DNA of 64,000 nucleotides, taken from positions 1 to 64,000 of the forward strand of contig JAFRYI010000023.1 in the NCBI GenBank assembly GCA_017437745.1, written 5' to 3'. The notes under the pieces were generated by a model. It was not told the DNA's origin. It was given only the letters and a program-made list of their open reading frames with translations, and ran no database searches. The translations under genes were made by a program, and so were the position numbers. Below, piece by piece: positions 1-8,332 of this stretch (positions are counted from its first letter, which is position 1; every line of letters begins with the position of its first letter). Source of the stretch: Bacillota bacterium (GTDB lineage Bacteria > Bacillota > Clostridia > Peptostreptococcales > Anaerovoracaceae).

Positions 1-126
1 CCACAAGAACAGATTTCCCTCACTTTAAGTGATAAGACCCGTGGGAGACTACCACGTTGATAGGTCGGAGGTGTAAGCATGGCGACATGTTGAGCTGACC
101 GATACTAATAGGTCGAGCACTTGACC
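1..126 (+). rRNA. 23S ribosomal RNA, 3' end (partial)
   Basis: The first bases contain the conserved end of 23S rRNA, including the GACCGATACTAATAGGTCGA segment that precedes the mature 3' terminus, and finish around CTTGACC. The 5' part lies outside the window. A short CTTGAC/GTCAAG inverted repeat just beyond may mark processing. The exact mature end is uncertain by a few bases. Confidence 0.93.
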
Positions 127-240
127 AAGTCAAGGATCTTTAGAAAACACATACTGGTTTCATTATCCCGCATTGTTCGGTTTTGAAGGTACAAGCCTTA
201 AAACTTAATACCTTTAGGCTCGCTTGCGAGCCAGGAAAAT

Positions 241-354
241 GGAGTGACTATATCGCTGGGGTTACACCTGTTCCCATCTCGAACACAGTAGTTAAGCCCT
301 TCAGAGCCGATGATACTCGGTGGGAAGCTGCCCGGGAAAGTAGGTCGTCGCTCC
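241..354 (+). rRNA. 5S ribosomal RNA
   Basis: The segment carries the conserved 5S core (CCCATCTCGAACACAG, GTTAAGCCCTTCAG, GCCGATGATACTCGG). The ends GGAGTGAC and GTCGCTCC pair to form helix I with one G-U. It lies about 115 bases after the 23S end, the usual place in a bacterial rrn operon. The boundaries are set by the terminal helix and could shift by two or three bases. Confidence 0.93.
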
Positions 355-367
355 TTTTTCCTTAAAT

Positions 368-442
368 GGCCCCATGGTCAAGAGGTTAAGACATCGCCCT
401 TTCACGGCGGTAACCCGGGTTCAATTCCCGGTGGGGTCACCA
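368..442 (+). tRNA. tRNA-Glu (anticodon TTC)
   Basis: The 75-base cloverleaf has acceptor arms GGCCCCA/TGGGGTC, a CCCTTTCACGG anticodon arm with TTC, a GGGTTCAATTCCC T-arm and an encoded CCA. It starts 14 bases after the 5S end, so it probably belongs to the same rrn transcript. Confidence 0.97.
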
Positions 443-445
443 TTA

Positions 446-480
446 AAGGGCCTGCACAAAAGTGCGGGCCCTTAGTTTTT
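446..480 (+). terminator. Rho-independent terminator after tRNA-Glu
   Basis: A 12-base-pair stem (AAGGGCCTGCAC with GTGCGGGCCCTT, one G-U) with an AAAA loop is followed by AGTTTTT. It would end the rrn-tRNA-Glu transcript. Confidence 0.88.
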
Positions 481-546
481 AAGGATGTTTCCGGTCCCGG
501 ATGCCTTTACAGGCTTAGATCGCCGGGGATCAGGATCCCGTAATAC

Positions 547-630
547 GCGGCCGTGGCGGAACTGGCAGACGCGCAGGATTTAGGTTCCTGTGGCAAAACC
601 GTGCAGGTTCAAGTCCTGTCGGCCGCACCA
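547..630 (+). tRNA. tRNA-Leu (anticodon TAG)
   Basis: The 84-base class II tRNA has acceptor arms GCGGCCG/CGGCCGC, an anticodon stem CAGGA/TCCTG with TAG in the loop, a long variable arm, a GGTTCAAGTCC T-arm and an encoded CCA. It reads CUA and probably other CUN codons. It sits between two terminators, so it may be its own transcription unit. Confidence 0.97.
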
Positions 631-637
631 TAGAAAT

Positions 638-660
638 AGGAGGGTATAGCCCTCCTTTTT
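638..660 (+). terminator. Rho-independent terminator after tRNA-Leu
   Basis: AGGAGGG pairs with CCCTCCT across a 5-base loop, followed directly by a T run. Confidence 0.85.
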
Positions 661-845
661 CTGTGGCTTGGAAAGGGAAGGACTTGGACCTTAAGAAGGC
701 GCGAGTGTGGTGATAAGGTCCGGCGGACCTTAGAGCAGCGAGCGTGCTGAGGAGGCCGAGAGGGCCTCCGAGGCGACAGTATGCAAGCGCAGCGCAGCAG
801 ACGCGACCGGCCTTCCTCAAAACAGATGTACAGCGGCCGCAGTTT
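661..845 (+). other. Hairpin-rich spacer with mutually exclusive stems
   Basis: No convincing gene is seen here. GGACCTTA occurs at 686-693 and again at 725-732, and its complement TAAGGTCC lies between them at 714-721, so the middle segment can pair with either flank. Further hairpins follow: AGCA/TGCT around 734-749 and GGAGGCC/GGCCTCC at about 751-769. The layout resembles a switching or attenuator RNA, but it lies after a strong terminator and ahead of the promoter at 846. Function is unknown. Confidence 0.4.
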
Positions 846-854
846 TGATATAAT
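846..854 (+). promoter_or_regulatory. Extended -10 promoter of the crotonase gene
   Basis: TGATATAAT matches the extended -10 consensus TGnTATAAT. No good -35 box is seen 17 bases upstream, which is normal for extended -10 promoters. The predicted start near 861 leaves a leader of about 33 bases with an AGAGGATG ribosome binding site. Confidence 0.65.
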
Positions 855-893
855 GAAAGAAAACGTCGGGCTAAGAATAAAGAGGATGAAGAT

Positions 894-1664
894 ATGGAAC
901 TTGTAAAACTTGCCAGAGAGGGCCATGTCGCGGTCGTAACGATGAGCCACGAGCCCATAAACGTTCTCAGCTTCGAGCTCCTGGACGAAATGTCGGAGGT
1001 CTTCTCCGGACTGGAAAAGGACGACGACGTCTGGGCGGTAGTCCTGAACAGCGATCAGAAGATATTCGCCGCAGGGGTGGATCTTAAGAACCTGCAGGCG
1101 GTCGACAGGCAGGGCAATCTGGACACGTCGAACCGCATCCAGAAAGTGTTCCTGCAGATAGAGCATTTCCCGCATCCCGTCATCTGCGCCGTCCACGGCA
1201 ACTGCATGGGCGGAGGGCTGGAACTGGCTCTGTCCTGCGATCTGAGGGTGTTCGACGCGCGCGTAAAGGCTGCGTTCACGGAGTGCGGTCTTGGGATCTG
1301 CACCGGAGCCGGAGGCTCCCAGAGGCTGACAAAGCTTGTAGGCGCCGGAAAGGCCAAGAGACTCATCTACACCGGAGAACTGCTTACCGCGGAGAGCGCG
1401 AAAGAGCTTGGCATCTGCGAATACGTTGCCGAAGAAGGCCATGTGCTGGAAAAGGCCATGGAAGTAGCGCAGATAATAGCTTCCAAGGGGCCTAAAGGCG
1501 TTGCGACCGCAAAGAAGTGCATAGAATTCGCGACCACCCACGATCTTGCGGAAGGTCTGGTCTACGAGAACGAAGTCAATTCCGATCTGTTCTCTACCGA
1601 GGATAAGAAGGAGGGCGTCGCTGCGTTCTTCGAAAAGAGAAAGCCGGTGTTCAGGAACAAATAA
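894..1664 (+). CDS. Enoyl-CoA hydratase/isomerase (crotonase) family protein
   Basis: A 256-residue crotonase-fold enzyme acting on acyl-CoA thioesters in the cytoplasm. The oxyanion-hole region around residues 58-63 (FAAGVD) and the GGGLEL segment are present. Both catalytic glutamates of enoyl-CoA hydratase have equivalents, E110 and E130, exactly 20 residues apart as in the rat enzyme, so hydratase activity is plausible. Length is normal for the family. It is a single-gene unit with its own extended -10 promoter, and no beta-oxidation or butyrate genes flank it, so the substrate (crotonyl-CoA or another enoyl-CoA) cannot be fixed. The start is supported by AGAGGATG nine bases upstream. Confidence 0.9.
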   Translation: MELVKLAREGHVAVVTMSHEPINVLSFELLDEMSEVFSGLEKDDDVWAVVLNSDQKIFAAGVDLKNLQAVDRQGNLDTSNRIQKVFLQIEHFPHPVICAVHGNCMGGGLELALSCDLRVFDARVKAAFTECGLGICTGAGGSQRLTKLVGAGKAKRLIYTGELLTAESAKELGICEYVAEEGHVLEKAMEVAQIIASKGPKGVATAKKCIEFATTHDLAEGLVYENEVNSDLFSTEDKKEGVAAFFEKRKPVFRNK

Positions 1665-1809
1665 CTTACGGCGCATGCTTCGGCGCCGCAGAGGTCGCTG
1701 CCGCACAGATGTTTTCATGTAATTATTTTTGGTAAATCGTATTATTTCAGAAATTATTACGGCAGACATTTTTATATGTTCCGGACGCAATAATATTTTC
1801 TGAAATCGC

Positions 1810-1838
1810 TTGATTTAAGCCAATAATTTTGGTATCCT
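1810..1838 (+). promoter_or_regulatory. Possible promoter of the amino acid symporter gene
   Basis: TTGATT and TATCCT are separated by 17 bases in an AT-rich stretch. The boxes are imperfect, and a TACAAT lies further downstream as an alternative -10. Confidence 0.4.
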
Positions 1839-1887
1839 TTTTCACATATATATCTACAATAATATGTGGAAAAGGAGTTTTTTTATC

Positions 1888-3330
1888 ATGACACTCAGCG
1901 AATTCATCACCAAACTTGACGACATCGCGTGGGGATCCGTCGTACTCTGCCTTCTGGTAGGAGTCGGTCTCATCCTTACCGTCAGCACCAAGTTCCTGCA
2001 GTTCCGCAAGTTCGGCTATGCCATGAAGAACACCATAGGAAAGGTGTTCAAGAAGCAGAAGGCCGGCAAGGGCGAAGTCACTCCGCTCCAGGCGCTCACC
2101 ACCGCTCTGGCAGCCACGGTCGGTACCGGTAACATCGCCGGCGTCACCGGAGCCATAGTAATAGGCGGTCCCGGAGCAGTCTTCTGGATGTGGATATCCG
2201 CTCTGGTAGGAATGTGCACCAAGTTCGCGGAAGTTACGCTGGCGGTCCACTACCGCGAGCGCAACGACAAGGGCGACTGGGTAGGCGGTCCGATGTACTA
2301 CATCAAGAACGGTCTTGGCAAGGGCTTCGGCTGGCTGAGCGTCCTGTTCTGCATATTCGGATTCCTGGCGGCGTTCGGCATAGGAAACGCTACCCAGGTC
2401 CAGTCCATAGGCGAGAGCATCGGCTCCGCGATCAACGCTCTCGGCGGCAACGTCCAGGGCACCATAATCTCCTTCGCGGGCAACGAGTTCACGCTCTGCA
2501 ACCTTATCGTAGGTATAGTAGTAGCGGTCGTAGTCGCGCTCGTACTCTTCGGCGGCATCAAGCGCATCGGCCAGGTTACGGAGAGGATAGTTCCCGTAAT
2601 GGCCTGCGTATACATCATAGCCACTCTGGTAGTCATCATCGCCAACATCGGCCACATCGGCACGGTATTCGGAATGATCTTCAAGGGCGCCTTCAACGCT
2701 GAGGCCGCTCTGGGCGGAGCGTTCGGAATAACCATTTCCACCTCCATTACCAAGGGCATAGCCCGCGGCTGCTTCTCCAACGAGGCAGGTCTTGGATCCG
2801 CTCCCATGGCTCACGCCGCTACAAGCGAGACCGACCCCGTTAAGCAGGGATTCTTCGGAATATTCGAAGTATTCATGGATACCATCGTCATCTGCACGCT
2901 CACCGCTCTGACAGTGCTCTGCTGCTACTGCTCCGGCGGTAACGAGATCGCCTGGGGAACCAGCGGCGGCGCTGCCATCGTGTCCGCGTCCCTCAGCTCC
3001 GTACTCGGCGGAAGCGTAGGGTCCGTGATCCTGGCTCTGTGCCTGGCGCTCTTCGCGCTGTCCACGGTACTCAGCTGGAGCCTCTACGGAACACGCTGCT
3101 TCGAGTATCTCTTCGGAACAAAGGCCAGCATAGGCTACAAGATAGTATTCATACTCTTCGCCATAGTCGGAGCCACCATGACTCTTTCCGACGCGTGGAA
3201 CCTTGCTGACGCGCTCAACGGCTTCATGGCCATACCCAACCTGATCGCCATACTGACTCTCAGTCCGGTGATCATAAAACTTGTGCGCGAGTACTTCCAG
3301 GCGCATAAGAGCAAAAAGGAAACCGAATAG
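1888..3330 (+). CDS. Alanine/glycine:cation symporter (AGCS family)
   Basis: A polytopic membrane carrier of about 480 residues expected to import alanine or glycine with Na+ or H+. The family signature GTGNIAGV is at about residue 79, followed by IGGPGAVFWMW and a motif including FAEVTLA; roughly eleven hydrophobic segments follow. An upstream ATG at 1864 would add eight residues, but AAAAGGAG lies ideally before the ATG at 1888, so that start is chosen. It is monocistronic, with a strong terminator downstream. The exact substrate is not readable from sequence. Confidence 0.92.
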   Translation: MTLSEFITKLDDIAWGSVVLCLLVGVGLILTVSTKFLQFRKFGYAMKNTIGKVFKKQKAGKGEVTPLQALTTALAATVGTGNIAGVTGAIVIGGPGAVFWMWISALVGMCTKFAEVTLAVHYRERNDKGDWVGGPMYYIKNGLGKGFGWLSVLFCIFGFLAAFGIGNATQVQSIGESIGSAINALGGNVQGTIISFAGNEFTLCNLIVGIVVAVVVALVLFGGIKRIGQVTERIVPVMACVYIIATLVVIIANIGHIGTVFGMIFKGAFNAEAALGGAFGITISTSITKGIARGCFSNEAGLGSAPMAHAATSETDPVKQGFFGIFEVFMDTIVICTLTALTVLCCYCSGGNEIAWGTSGGAAIVSASLSSVLGGSVGSVILALCLALFALSTVLSWSLYGTRCFEYLFGTKASIGYKIVFILFAIVGATMTLSDAWNLADALNGFMAIPNLIAILTLSPVIIKLVREYFQAHKSKKETE

Positions 3331-3391
3331 ATAAGGCCGGCCGTTTGCCCGGCAGGCTTTGGATAAGACAAACGATTCTTCCTTCAAAAAA

Positions 3392-3424
3392 AGAGCGCCG
3401 CGGACCACCGCGGTGTTCTTTTTG
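3392..3424 (+). terminator. Rho-independent terminator after the symporter gene
   Basis: AGAGCGCCGCGG pairs with CCGCGGTGTTCT (two G-U pairs) across ACCA, followed by TTTT. The remaining gap up to ppdK holds only AT-rich promoter-like sequence and a small leader hairpin (CCGAT/ATCGG near 3573-3589). Confidence 0.85.
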
Positions 3425-3522
3425 TCTCCGGCATCCGGCAAAAGTTACTAAAAGAAAGCGTTGATTCGGTAGGAATGCCATAAAAATAACATAGTCGGGC
3501 TGCTTCCCTGTTCGTTTTTTCG

Positions 3523-3551
3523 TAGAAAACCGGCGGGTTTTATGTTAATAT
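3523..3551 (+). promoter_or_regulatory. Possible promoter of ppdK
   Basis: TAGAAA and TAATAT are separated by 17 bases, with TGT directly before the -10 giving an extended form. The -35 is weak. The leader would be about 75 bases. Confidence 0.4.
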
Positions 3552-3631
3552 AAATACTCGGTAAGTTATGGTCCGATCTCAGAAATCGGCCGCTTATATA
3601 TATTATTTCTCGAGAAAAGAAGGGAGAAAAC

Positions 3632-6268
3632 ATGAGCCACAAATACGTTTATTTGTTCTCAGAAGGAAACGCCAAGATGAGAGAGCTCCTTGGCGGCAAG
3701 GGCGCTAACCTTGCGGAAATGACCAACATCGGTCTTCCCGTACCTCAGGGCTTCACCATCACCACCGAGGCCTGCACTCAGTACTACGAGGACGGCAAGG
3801 AGATCAACCCGGAGATCCGCGCTCAGATCGACGAGTACATCGTAAAGATGGAAGAGATCACCGGAAAGAAGTTCGGCGACAAGAAGAACCCGCTGCTCGT
3901 ATCCGTACGTTCGGGAGCAAGGGCTTCCATGCCGGGAATGATGGATACCATACTCAACCTCGGACTTAACGAGGAAGTAGTAGAGACCATCTCCGAGATG
4001 TCCGGAAACCCGCGCTGGGCATGGGACTGCTACAGGAGATTCATACAGATGTACTCCGACGTCGTTATGGAAGTCGGCAAGAAGTACTTCGAGCAGCTCA
4101 TCGACAAGATGAAGGAAGAAAAGGGCGTTACTCAGGACATCGAGCTTACAGCCGACGATCTTAAGGAGCTCGCAAGGCAGTTCAAGGCCGAGTACAAGGC
4201 CAAGATCGGCAGCGACTTCCCGACCGATCCCAAGGAACAGCTCTACGGCGCCATCAAGGCCGTATTCAGAAGCTGGGACAACCCCCGCGCCAACGTCTAC
4301 AGAAGAGACAACGACATCCCCTATTCCTGGGGCACCGCCGTTAACGTTCAGTCCATGGCATTCGGAAACATGGGCGACGACTGCGGTACAGGCGTAGCCT
4401 TCACCCGCGACCCGGCTACCGGAGCCAAGGGCCTCTTCGGAGAGTTCCTTACCAACGCTCAGGGCGAAGACGTTGTTGCAGGCGTCCGCACCCCGATGCA
4501 CATCAACGAGATGGAGCAGAAGTTCCCCGAAGCTTTCAAGCAGTTCAAGGAAGTCTGCGCTACTCTCGAGAACCACTACAGAGACATGCAGGACATGGAG
4601 TTCACCGTCGAGCACGGCAAGCTCTACATGCTGCAGACCAGAAACGGCAAGCGTACCGCTCAGGCTGCTCTTAAGATCGCGTGCGACCTCGTGGACGAGG
4701 GCATGATCGACGAGAAGCAGGCCGTTCTGATGATAGACCCCAGAAACCTGGATACGCTTCTGCACCCCGCGTTCGACGCCGCTGCTCTTAAGGCCGCGAC
4801 CCCGATCGGCAAGGGTCTTGGAGCTTCCCCGGGCGCTGCCTGCGGACAGATCGTATTCACAGCCGCCGACGCTAAGGCTGCCGTGGAAAAGGACAAGAAG
4901 GCCAAGGTCATCCTTGTCCGTCTTGAGACTTCTCCGGACGACATCGAAGGCATGAAGGCCGCTCAGGGCATACTCACCGTTCGCGGAGGCATGACCTCCC
5001 ACGCCGCGGTAGTTGCCAGAGGCATGGGCGAGTGCTGCGTATCCGGCTGTGGAGACATCAAGATGCACGAAGAGTCCAAGACCTTCGAGCTTGCGGGCAA
5101 GACCTTCAGGGAAGGTGACTGGATCTCCCTGGACGGTTCCACCGGTAACATCTACGACGGCATAATCCCCACCGTAGACGCCACCATCGCGGGCGAGTTC
5201 GGCAGGATCATGGGCTGGGCCGACAAGTACAGAAGACTTCAGGTCCGCACCAACGCCGACACCCCCAGAGACGCCGCCAAGGCAGTTGAGCTGGGCGCTC
5301 AGGGCATAGGCCTTACCAGGACCGAGCACATGTTCTTCGAGGGCGACCGCATAAAGGCGTTCCGCGAAATGATCTGTTCCGACACGCTCGAGGAGCGCAA
5401 GGCTGCTCTGGCTAAGATCGAGCCGATGCAGCAGGGCGACTTCGAGGGCATCTACGAAGCGATGCAGGGCTACCCCGTAACCATCCGCTTCCTGGATCCG
5501 CCGCTCCACGAGTTCGTTCCCACCGAGGAAAAGGACATCGAAGAGCTGGCCGCCGCTCAGGGCAAGACCGTTCAGCAGATCAAGGACATAATCGCGTCCC
5601 TGCACGAGTTCAACCCGATGATGGGTCACAGAGGATGCCGTCTGGCCGTCACCTTCCCGGAGATCGCCGAGATGCAGACCGAGGCCGTCATCAAGGCTGC
5701 CATCAACGTCAACAAGAAGCACCCCGACTGGAACCTGGTACCGGAGATCATGATCCCGCTCACCGGCGAAGTCAAGGAGCTGAAGTACGTTAAGGACATA
5801 GTAGTCGCCACCGCCGACAAGATCATCAAGGAAGCCGGTTCCGACATGAGATACATGGTAGGCACCATGATCGAGATCCCAAGGGCCGCTCTTACCGCGG
5901 ACGAGATCGCCAAGGAAGCTGAGTTCTTCTCCTTCGGTACCAACGACCTTACCCAGATGACCTTCGGCTTCTCCAGAGACGACGCAGGCAAGTTCCTGGG
6001 CGCTTACTACGACAAGAAGATCTACGAGAACGATCCGTTCGCAAAAGTAGACCAGGTAGGCGTAGGCAAGCTGGTCAAGATGGCAGCTACCCTCGGACGC
6101 CAGACCCGCCCGTCCCTCCACCTTGGAGTCTGCGGCGAGCACGGCGGAGATCCGTCCTCCGTGGAGTTCTTCCACAAGGTAGGTCTGGACTACGTTTCCT
6201 GCAGCCCGTTCCGCGTACCTATCGCGAGACTGGCGGCAGCGCAGGCAGCGATCAAGGATGAGCAGTAA
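3632..6268 (+). CDS. ppdK: Pyruvate, phosphate dikinase
   Basis: An 878-residue cytoplasmic enzyme interconverting pyruvate + ATP + Pi and phosphoenolpyruvate + AMP + PPi; clostridial PPDK is about 874 residues. The N-terminal ATP-grasp domain opens with a GGKGANLAEM motif. The swivelling phosphohistidine domain carries GGMTSHAAV with catalytic H457, matching H455 of the Clostridium symbiosum enzyme. The C-terminal TIM barrel includes GVCGEHGGD with C834, matching C831. In anaerobes it often works glycolytically or supplies PEP for gluconeogenesis. It is monocistronic with GGGAG before the ATG. Codon use is strongly biased, suggesting high expression, which also produces a full-length antisense open frame. 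Confidence 0.97.
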   Translation: MSHKYVYLFSEGNAKMRELLGGKGANLAEMTNIGLPVPQGFTITTEACTQYYEDGKEINPEIRAQIDEYIVKMEEITGKKFGDKKNPLLVSVRSGARASMPGMMDTILNLGLNEEVVETISEMSGNPRWAWDCYRRFIQMYSDVVMEVGKKYFEQLIDKMKEEKGVTQDIELTADDLKELARQFKAEYKAKIGSDFPTDPKEQLYGAIKAVFRSWDNPRANVYRRDNDIPYSWGTAVNVQSMAFGNMGDDCGTGVAFTRDPATGAKGLFGEFLTNAQGEDVVAGVRTPMHINEMEQKFPEAFKQFKEVCATLENHYRDMQDMEFTVEHGKLYMLQTRNGKRTAQAALKIACDLVDEGMIDEKQAVLMIDPRNLDTLLHPAFDAAALKAATPIGKGLGASPGAACGQIVFTAADAKAAVEKDKKAKVILVRLETSPDDIEGMKAAQGILTVRGGMTSHAAVVARGMGECCVSGCGDIKMHEESKTFELAGKTFREGDWISLDGSTGNIYDGIIPTVDATIAGEFGRIMGWADKYRRLQVRTNADTPRDAAKAVELGAQGIGLTRTEHMFFEGDRIKAFREMICSDTLEERKAALAKIEPMQQGDFEGIYEAMQGYPVTIRFLDPPLHEFVPTEEKDIEELAAAQGKTVQQIKDIIASLHEFNPMMGHRGCRLAVTFPEIAEMQTEAVIKAAINVNKKHPDWNLVPEIMIPLTGEVKELKYVKDIVVATADKIIKEAGSDMRYMVGTMIEIPRAALTADEIAKEAEFFSFGTNDLTQMTFGFSRDDAGKFLGAYYDKKIYENDPFAKVDQVGVGKLVKMAATLGRQTRPSLHLGVCGEHGGDPSSVEFFHKVGLDYVSCSPFRVPIARLAAAQAAIKDEQ

Positions 6269-6298
6269 ACTCTGGTCCACAGCTGAATAAAGCATAAT

Positions 6299-6341
6299 AA
6301 AGACCGGTCTTTGCCGGATGGCAGAGGCCGGTCTTTTGTTT
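6299..6341 (+). terminator. Rho-independent terminator after ppdK
   Basis: AAAGACCGG pairs with CCGGTCTTT around a 20-base loop that can itself fold, followed by TTGTTTG. Confidence 0.85.
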
Positions 6342-6348
6342 GCTCGGA

Positions 6349-6374
6349 GGCACGGTAAACGGTGCCGTTTTTTA
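6349..6374 (+). terminator. Second, weaker terminator-like hairpin
   Basis: GGCAC pairs with GTGCC, followed by GTTTTTTA. It sits eight bases after the first terminator and may act as a backup. Confidence 0.5.
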
Positions 6375-6417
6375 TTATTGTGCGCCTGTTTTGTGATATT
6401 TCATCCCCCCCTGGGGC

Positions 6418-6445
6418 TTGCGGCGCTTTGCCCGACAGATATAAT
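6418..6445 (+). promoter_or_regulatory. Possible promoter of the cobalt/nickel ECF operon
   Basis: TTGCGG and a perfect TATAAT are spaced by 16 bases. No cobalamin or NiCo riboswitch is recognised in the short leader. Confidence 0.55.
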
Positions 6446-6482
6446 TAATCTATAAGATTTCTGAACATTCGGAGGTATTACC

Positions 6483-7529
6483 ATGCATATGGCAGACGCG
6501 CTTCTGGCTCCGGCGGTTGCGGGGACCATGTACGTTGCTTCGGCGGCGGTAGCGGGACATTCGATACATAAACTCAGAAAAGACGACGACGCTAAAAAAC
6601 TCCCGGTCATGGCGGTAGGAGCCGCTCTTGTATTCGCGGGGCAGATGATAAATTACACTATACCCGGTACAGGTTCTTCCGGCCATCTGTGCGGAGGAAT
6701 GATGCTTTCGGCTCTGCTGGGGCCGCAGGCCGGATTCCTGTCGATGATAGTAGTCTTGCTGATACAATGCCTGTTCTTTGCCGACGGAGGCTTGCTTGCC
6801 CTTGGGGCGAACGTATGGAACATGGCATTCTACGGCTGCTTTGTGGGGTACTATCTTATCTGGCGGCCGATAATGCAGGGTAAGCTTTTCGGCGAAGGTA
6901 AAGGCGCGCAGCGCGGCAGGATAATTCTTTCGTCCATACTCGGATGCATCATTACGTTGCAGCTGGGCGCTTTTTCGGTGGTGCTGGAGACATCGCTCTC
7001 CGGGATAACCGAGCTCCCGTTCGGAGCGTTCGTCGCCCTTATGCAGCCGATACACCTTGCCATAGGTCTTGTGGAAGGACTTATAACCGCAGCGGTGCTC
7101 TGCTTCGTGTACGAGTCCCGTCCGGAACTTCTCCGGGACGTAAAAGAAGAGACGGCCGGAAAAGCAAAGCTTTCTCTTAAGTCCACGATAGCCGTTCTGG
7201 CGGCGGTCGCTCTGGTAGTAGGCGGCGGACTTTCGCTCCTGGCCAGCAGCAATCCCGATGGTCTTGAGTGGGCTCTGTTCGGCAACGCCGAGGAAGGCTA
7301 CGCGGAGAACATGGGTCTTAACGAGGAAGAGTTCGGCATATCCAGCTCCGCGGCGGAAAAGGCCGGGGAGATACAGGAATCGACTTCGTTCCTTCCCGAT
7401 TACGCGTTCCCTGACAGCGACAGCCCGGCGGGCACCACGGTATCAGGCATAGTGGGCGCCGTGATAGTTGCCGGCGTCGTTTCGATCGTATGCCTGGCGG
7501 GCGGCTTCTTCCGGAAAAGGAAAGCATGA
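6483..7529 (+). CDS. cbiM: ECF transporter S component, CbiM/NikM fused to a CbiN/PDGLE domain
   Basis: A 348-residue membrane protein that binds Co2+ or Ni2+ for an energy-coupling factor transporter. The N-terminus MHMADALL places His2 next to the initiator Met, and H68 lies in GSSGHLCGG; in NikM structures the N-terminus, His2 and a histidine at the equivalent position coordinate the metal. About seven membrane segments fill residues 1-215. A second part from about 230 holds a TM helix, the SNPDGLEWAL motif of the PDGLE/CbiN domain, an acidic extracellular loop and a final TM helix, so CbiM and CbiN are one polypeptide. CbiQ and CbiO follow directly. Cobalt versus nickel cannot be decided here. 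Confidence 0.92.
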   Translation: MHMADALLAPAVAGTMYVASAAVAGHSIHKLRKDDDAKKLPVMAVGAALVFAGQMINYTIPGTGSSGHLCGGMMLSALLGPQAGFLSMIVVLLIQCLFFADGGLLALGANVWNMAFYGCFVGYYLIWRPIMQGKLFGEGKGAQRGRIILSSILGCIITLQLGAFSVVLETSLSGITELPFGAFVALMQPIHLAIGLVEGLITAAVLCFVYESRPELLRDVKEETAGKAKLSLKSTIAVLAAVALVVGGGLSLLASSNPDGLEWALFGNAEEGYAENMGLNEEEFGISSSAAEKAGEIQESTSFLPDYAFPDSDSPAGTTVSGIVGAVIVAGVVSIVCLAGGFFRKRKA

Positions 7530-8329
7530 ATAAGTTAGAGACCGCATTAAGAGACATTTCCGAAATGGACCGGTTGGCAGTAAAAGGCTCACCGGTCCAT
7601 GGTTTAAGTCCGCTCGCAAAGCTGCTGGTGACCGTGGCGTACATCATCGTTACGGTCTCTTTCAGCAAGTATCAGCTGGGCGGCCTTTTGATAATGATAA
7701 TCTACCCGCTGGTGATGTTCTCCGTCAGCGGAATAAGCATAGGCACCTGCCTGTACAAGCTGCGCATAGTGCTTCCGCTGGTCGTGTTCGTGGGGCTTTT
7801 CAACCCGATCTTCGACAAGGCGCCGATGTTCCGTATAGGCGGGGTGGTGGTCTCCTCCGGAGTAGTATCCATGATAACGCTGATGCTTAAGGGTGTTTTC
7901 TGTCTTATGGCATCGTTTTTGCTTATTGCGACCACTCCAATGGACAGCATCTGCGCGGCCTTAAGGAAGTTGCATGTTCCGTCCATGCTTGTTACGCTGC
8001 TGCTTCTGACCTACCGCTACATAGGAGTGCTTACGCAGGAAGCCGCGGTGATGAGCGACGCTTACGCGCTGAGAGCGCCGGGACAGAAGGGCATACATAT
8101 CTCCGCCTGGGGATCTTTTACCGGACAGCTTCTTCTTAGGAGCATGGACAGGGCGGAGGATCTTTACGCTTCCATGCAGATACGCGGCTACCACGGCGAG
8201 TTCCCTTACGCCAAAAGCTCGCCCTTCGGAGCGAAGGACGCAGTGTTTACCATCGTCTGCATAGGAGTTTTCGTGCTGCTGCGTTTCGTTGACGTGGCAA
8301 CGCTTGTGGGCAATTTGTTCGTGAGGTAA
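7526..8329 (+). CDS. cbiQ: ECF transporter T component, CbiQ
   Basis: A 267-residue transmembrane coupling protein that links the metal-binding S component to the ATPase. Four to five hydrophobic segments precede the typical cytoplasmic coupling helices, with the MQIRGY form of the conserved x-R-G motif near residue 218. The ATG overlaps the preceding stop codon (ATGA), indicating translational coupling. A longer frame opening at 7490 lies inside the upstream gene and is not used. Confidence 0.93.
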   Translation: MNKLETALRDISEMDRLAVKGSPVHGLSPLAKLLVTVAYIIVTVSFSKYQLGGLLIMIIYPLVMFSVSGISIGTCLYKLRIVLPLVVFVGLFNPIFDKAPMFRIGGVVVSSGVVSMITLMLKGVFCLMASFLLIATTPMDSICAALRKLHVPSMLVTLLLLTYRYIGVLTQEAAVMSDAYALRAPGQKGIHISAWGSFTGQLLLRSMDRAEDLYASMQIRGYHGEFPYAKSSPFGAKDAVFTIVCIGVFVLLRFVDVATLVGNLFVR

Positions 8330-8332
8330 GCG

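Noticed and set aside
609..1790. Minus-strand open frame of 393 codons over tRNA-Leu and the crotonase gene
   Set aside because: It runs through a tRNA and a terminator, and the opposite strand carries a clear enzyme with its own promoter.
3659..6295. An open frame of 878 codons on the minus strand across all of ppdK
   Set aside because: It mirrors ppdK almost base for base, matches no recognisable family and arises from strong codon bias. Similar antisense frames lie opposite uvrB, feoB, fumC, the iron permease and other genes and were dropped for the same reason.
6374..6482. Metal or cobalamin riboswitch before the CbiM operon
   Set aside because: The leader after the predicted promoter is too short, and no B12 box or NiCo motif is seen.
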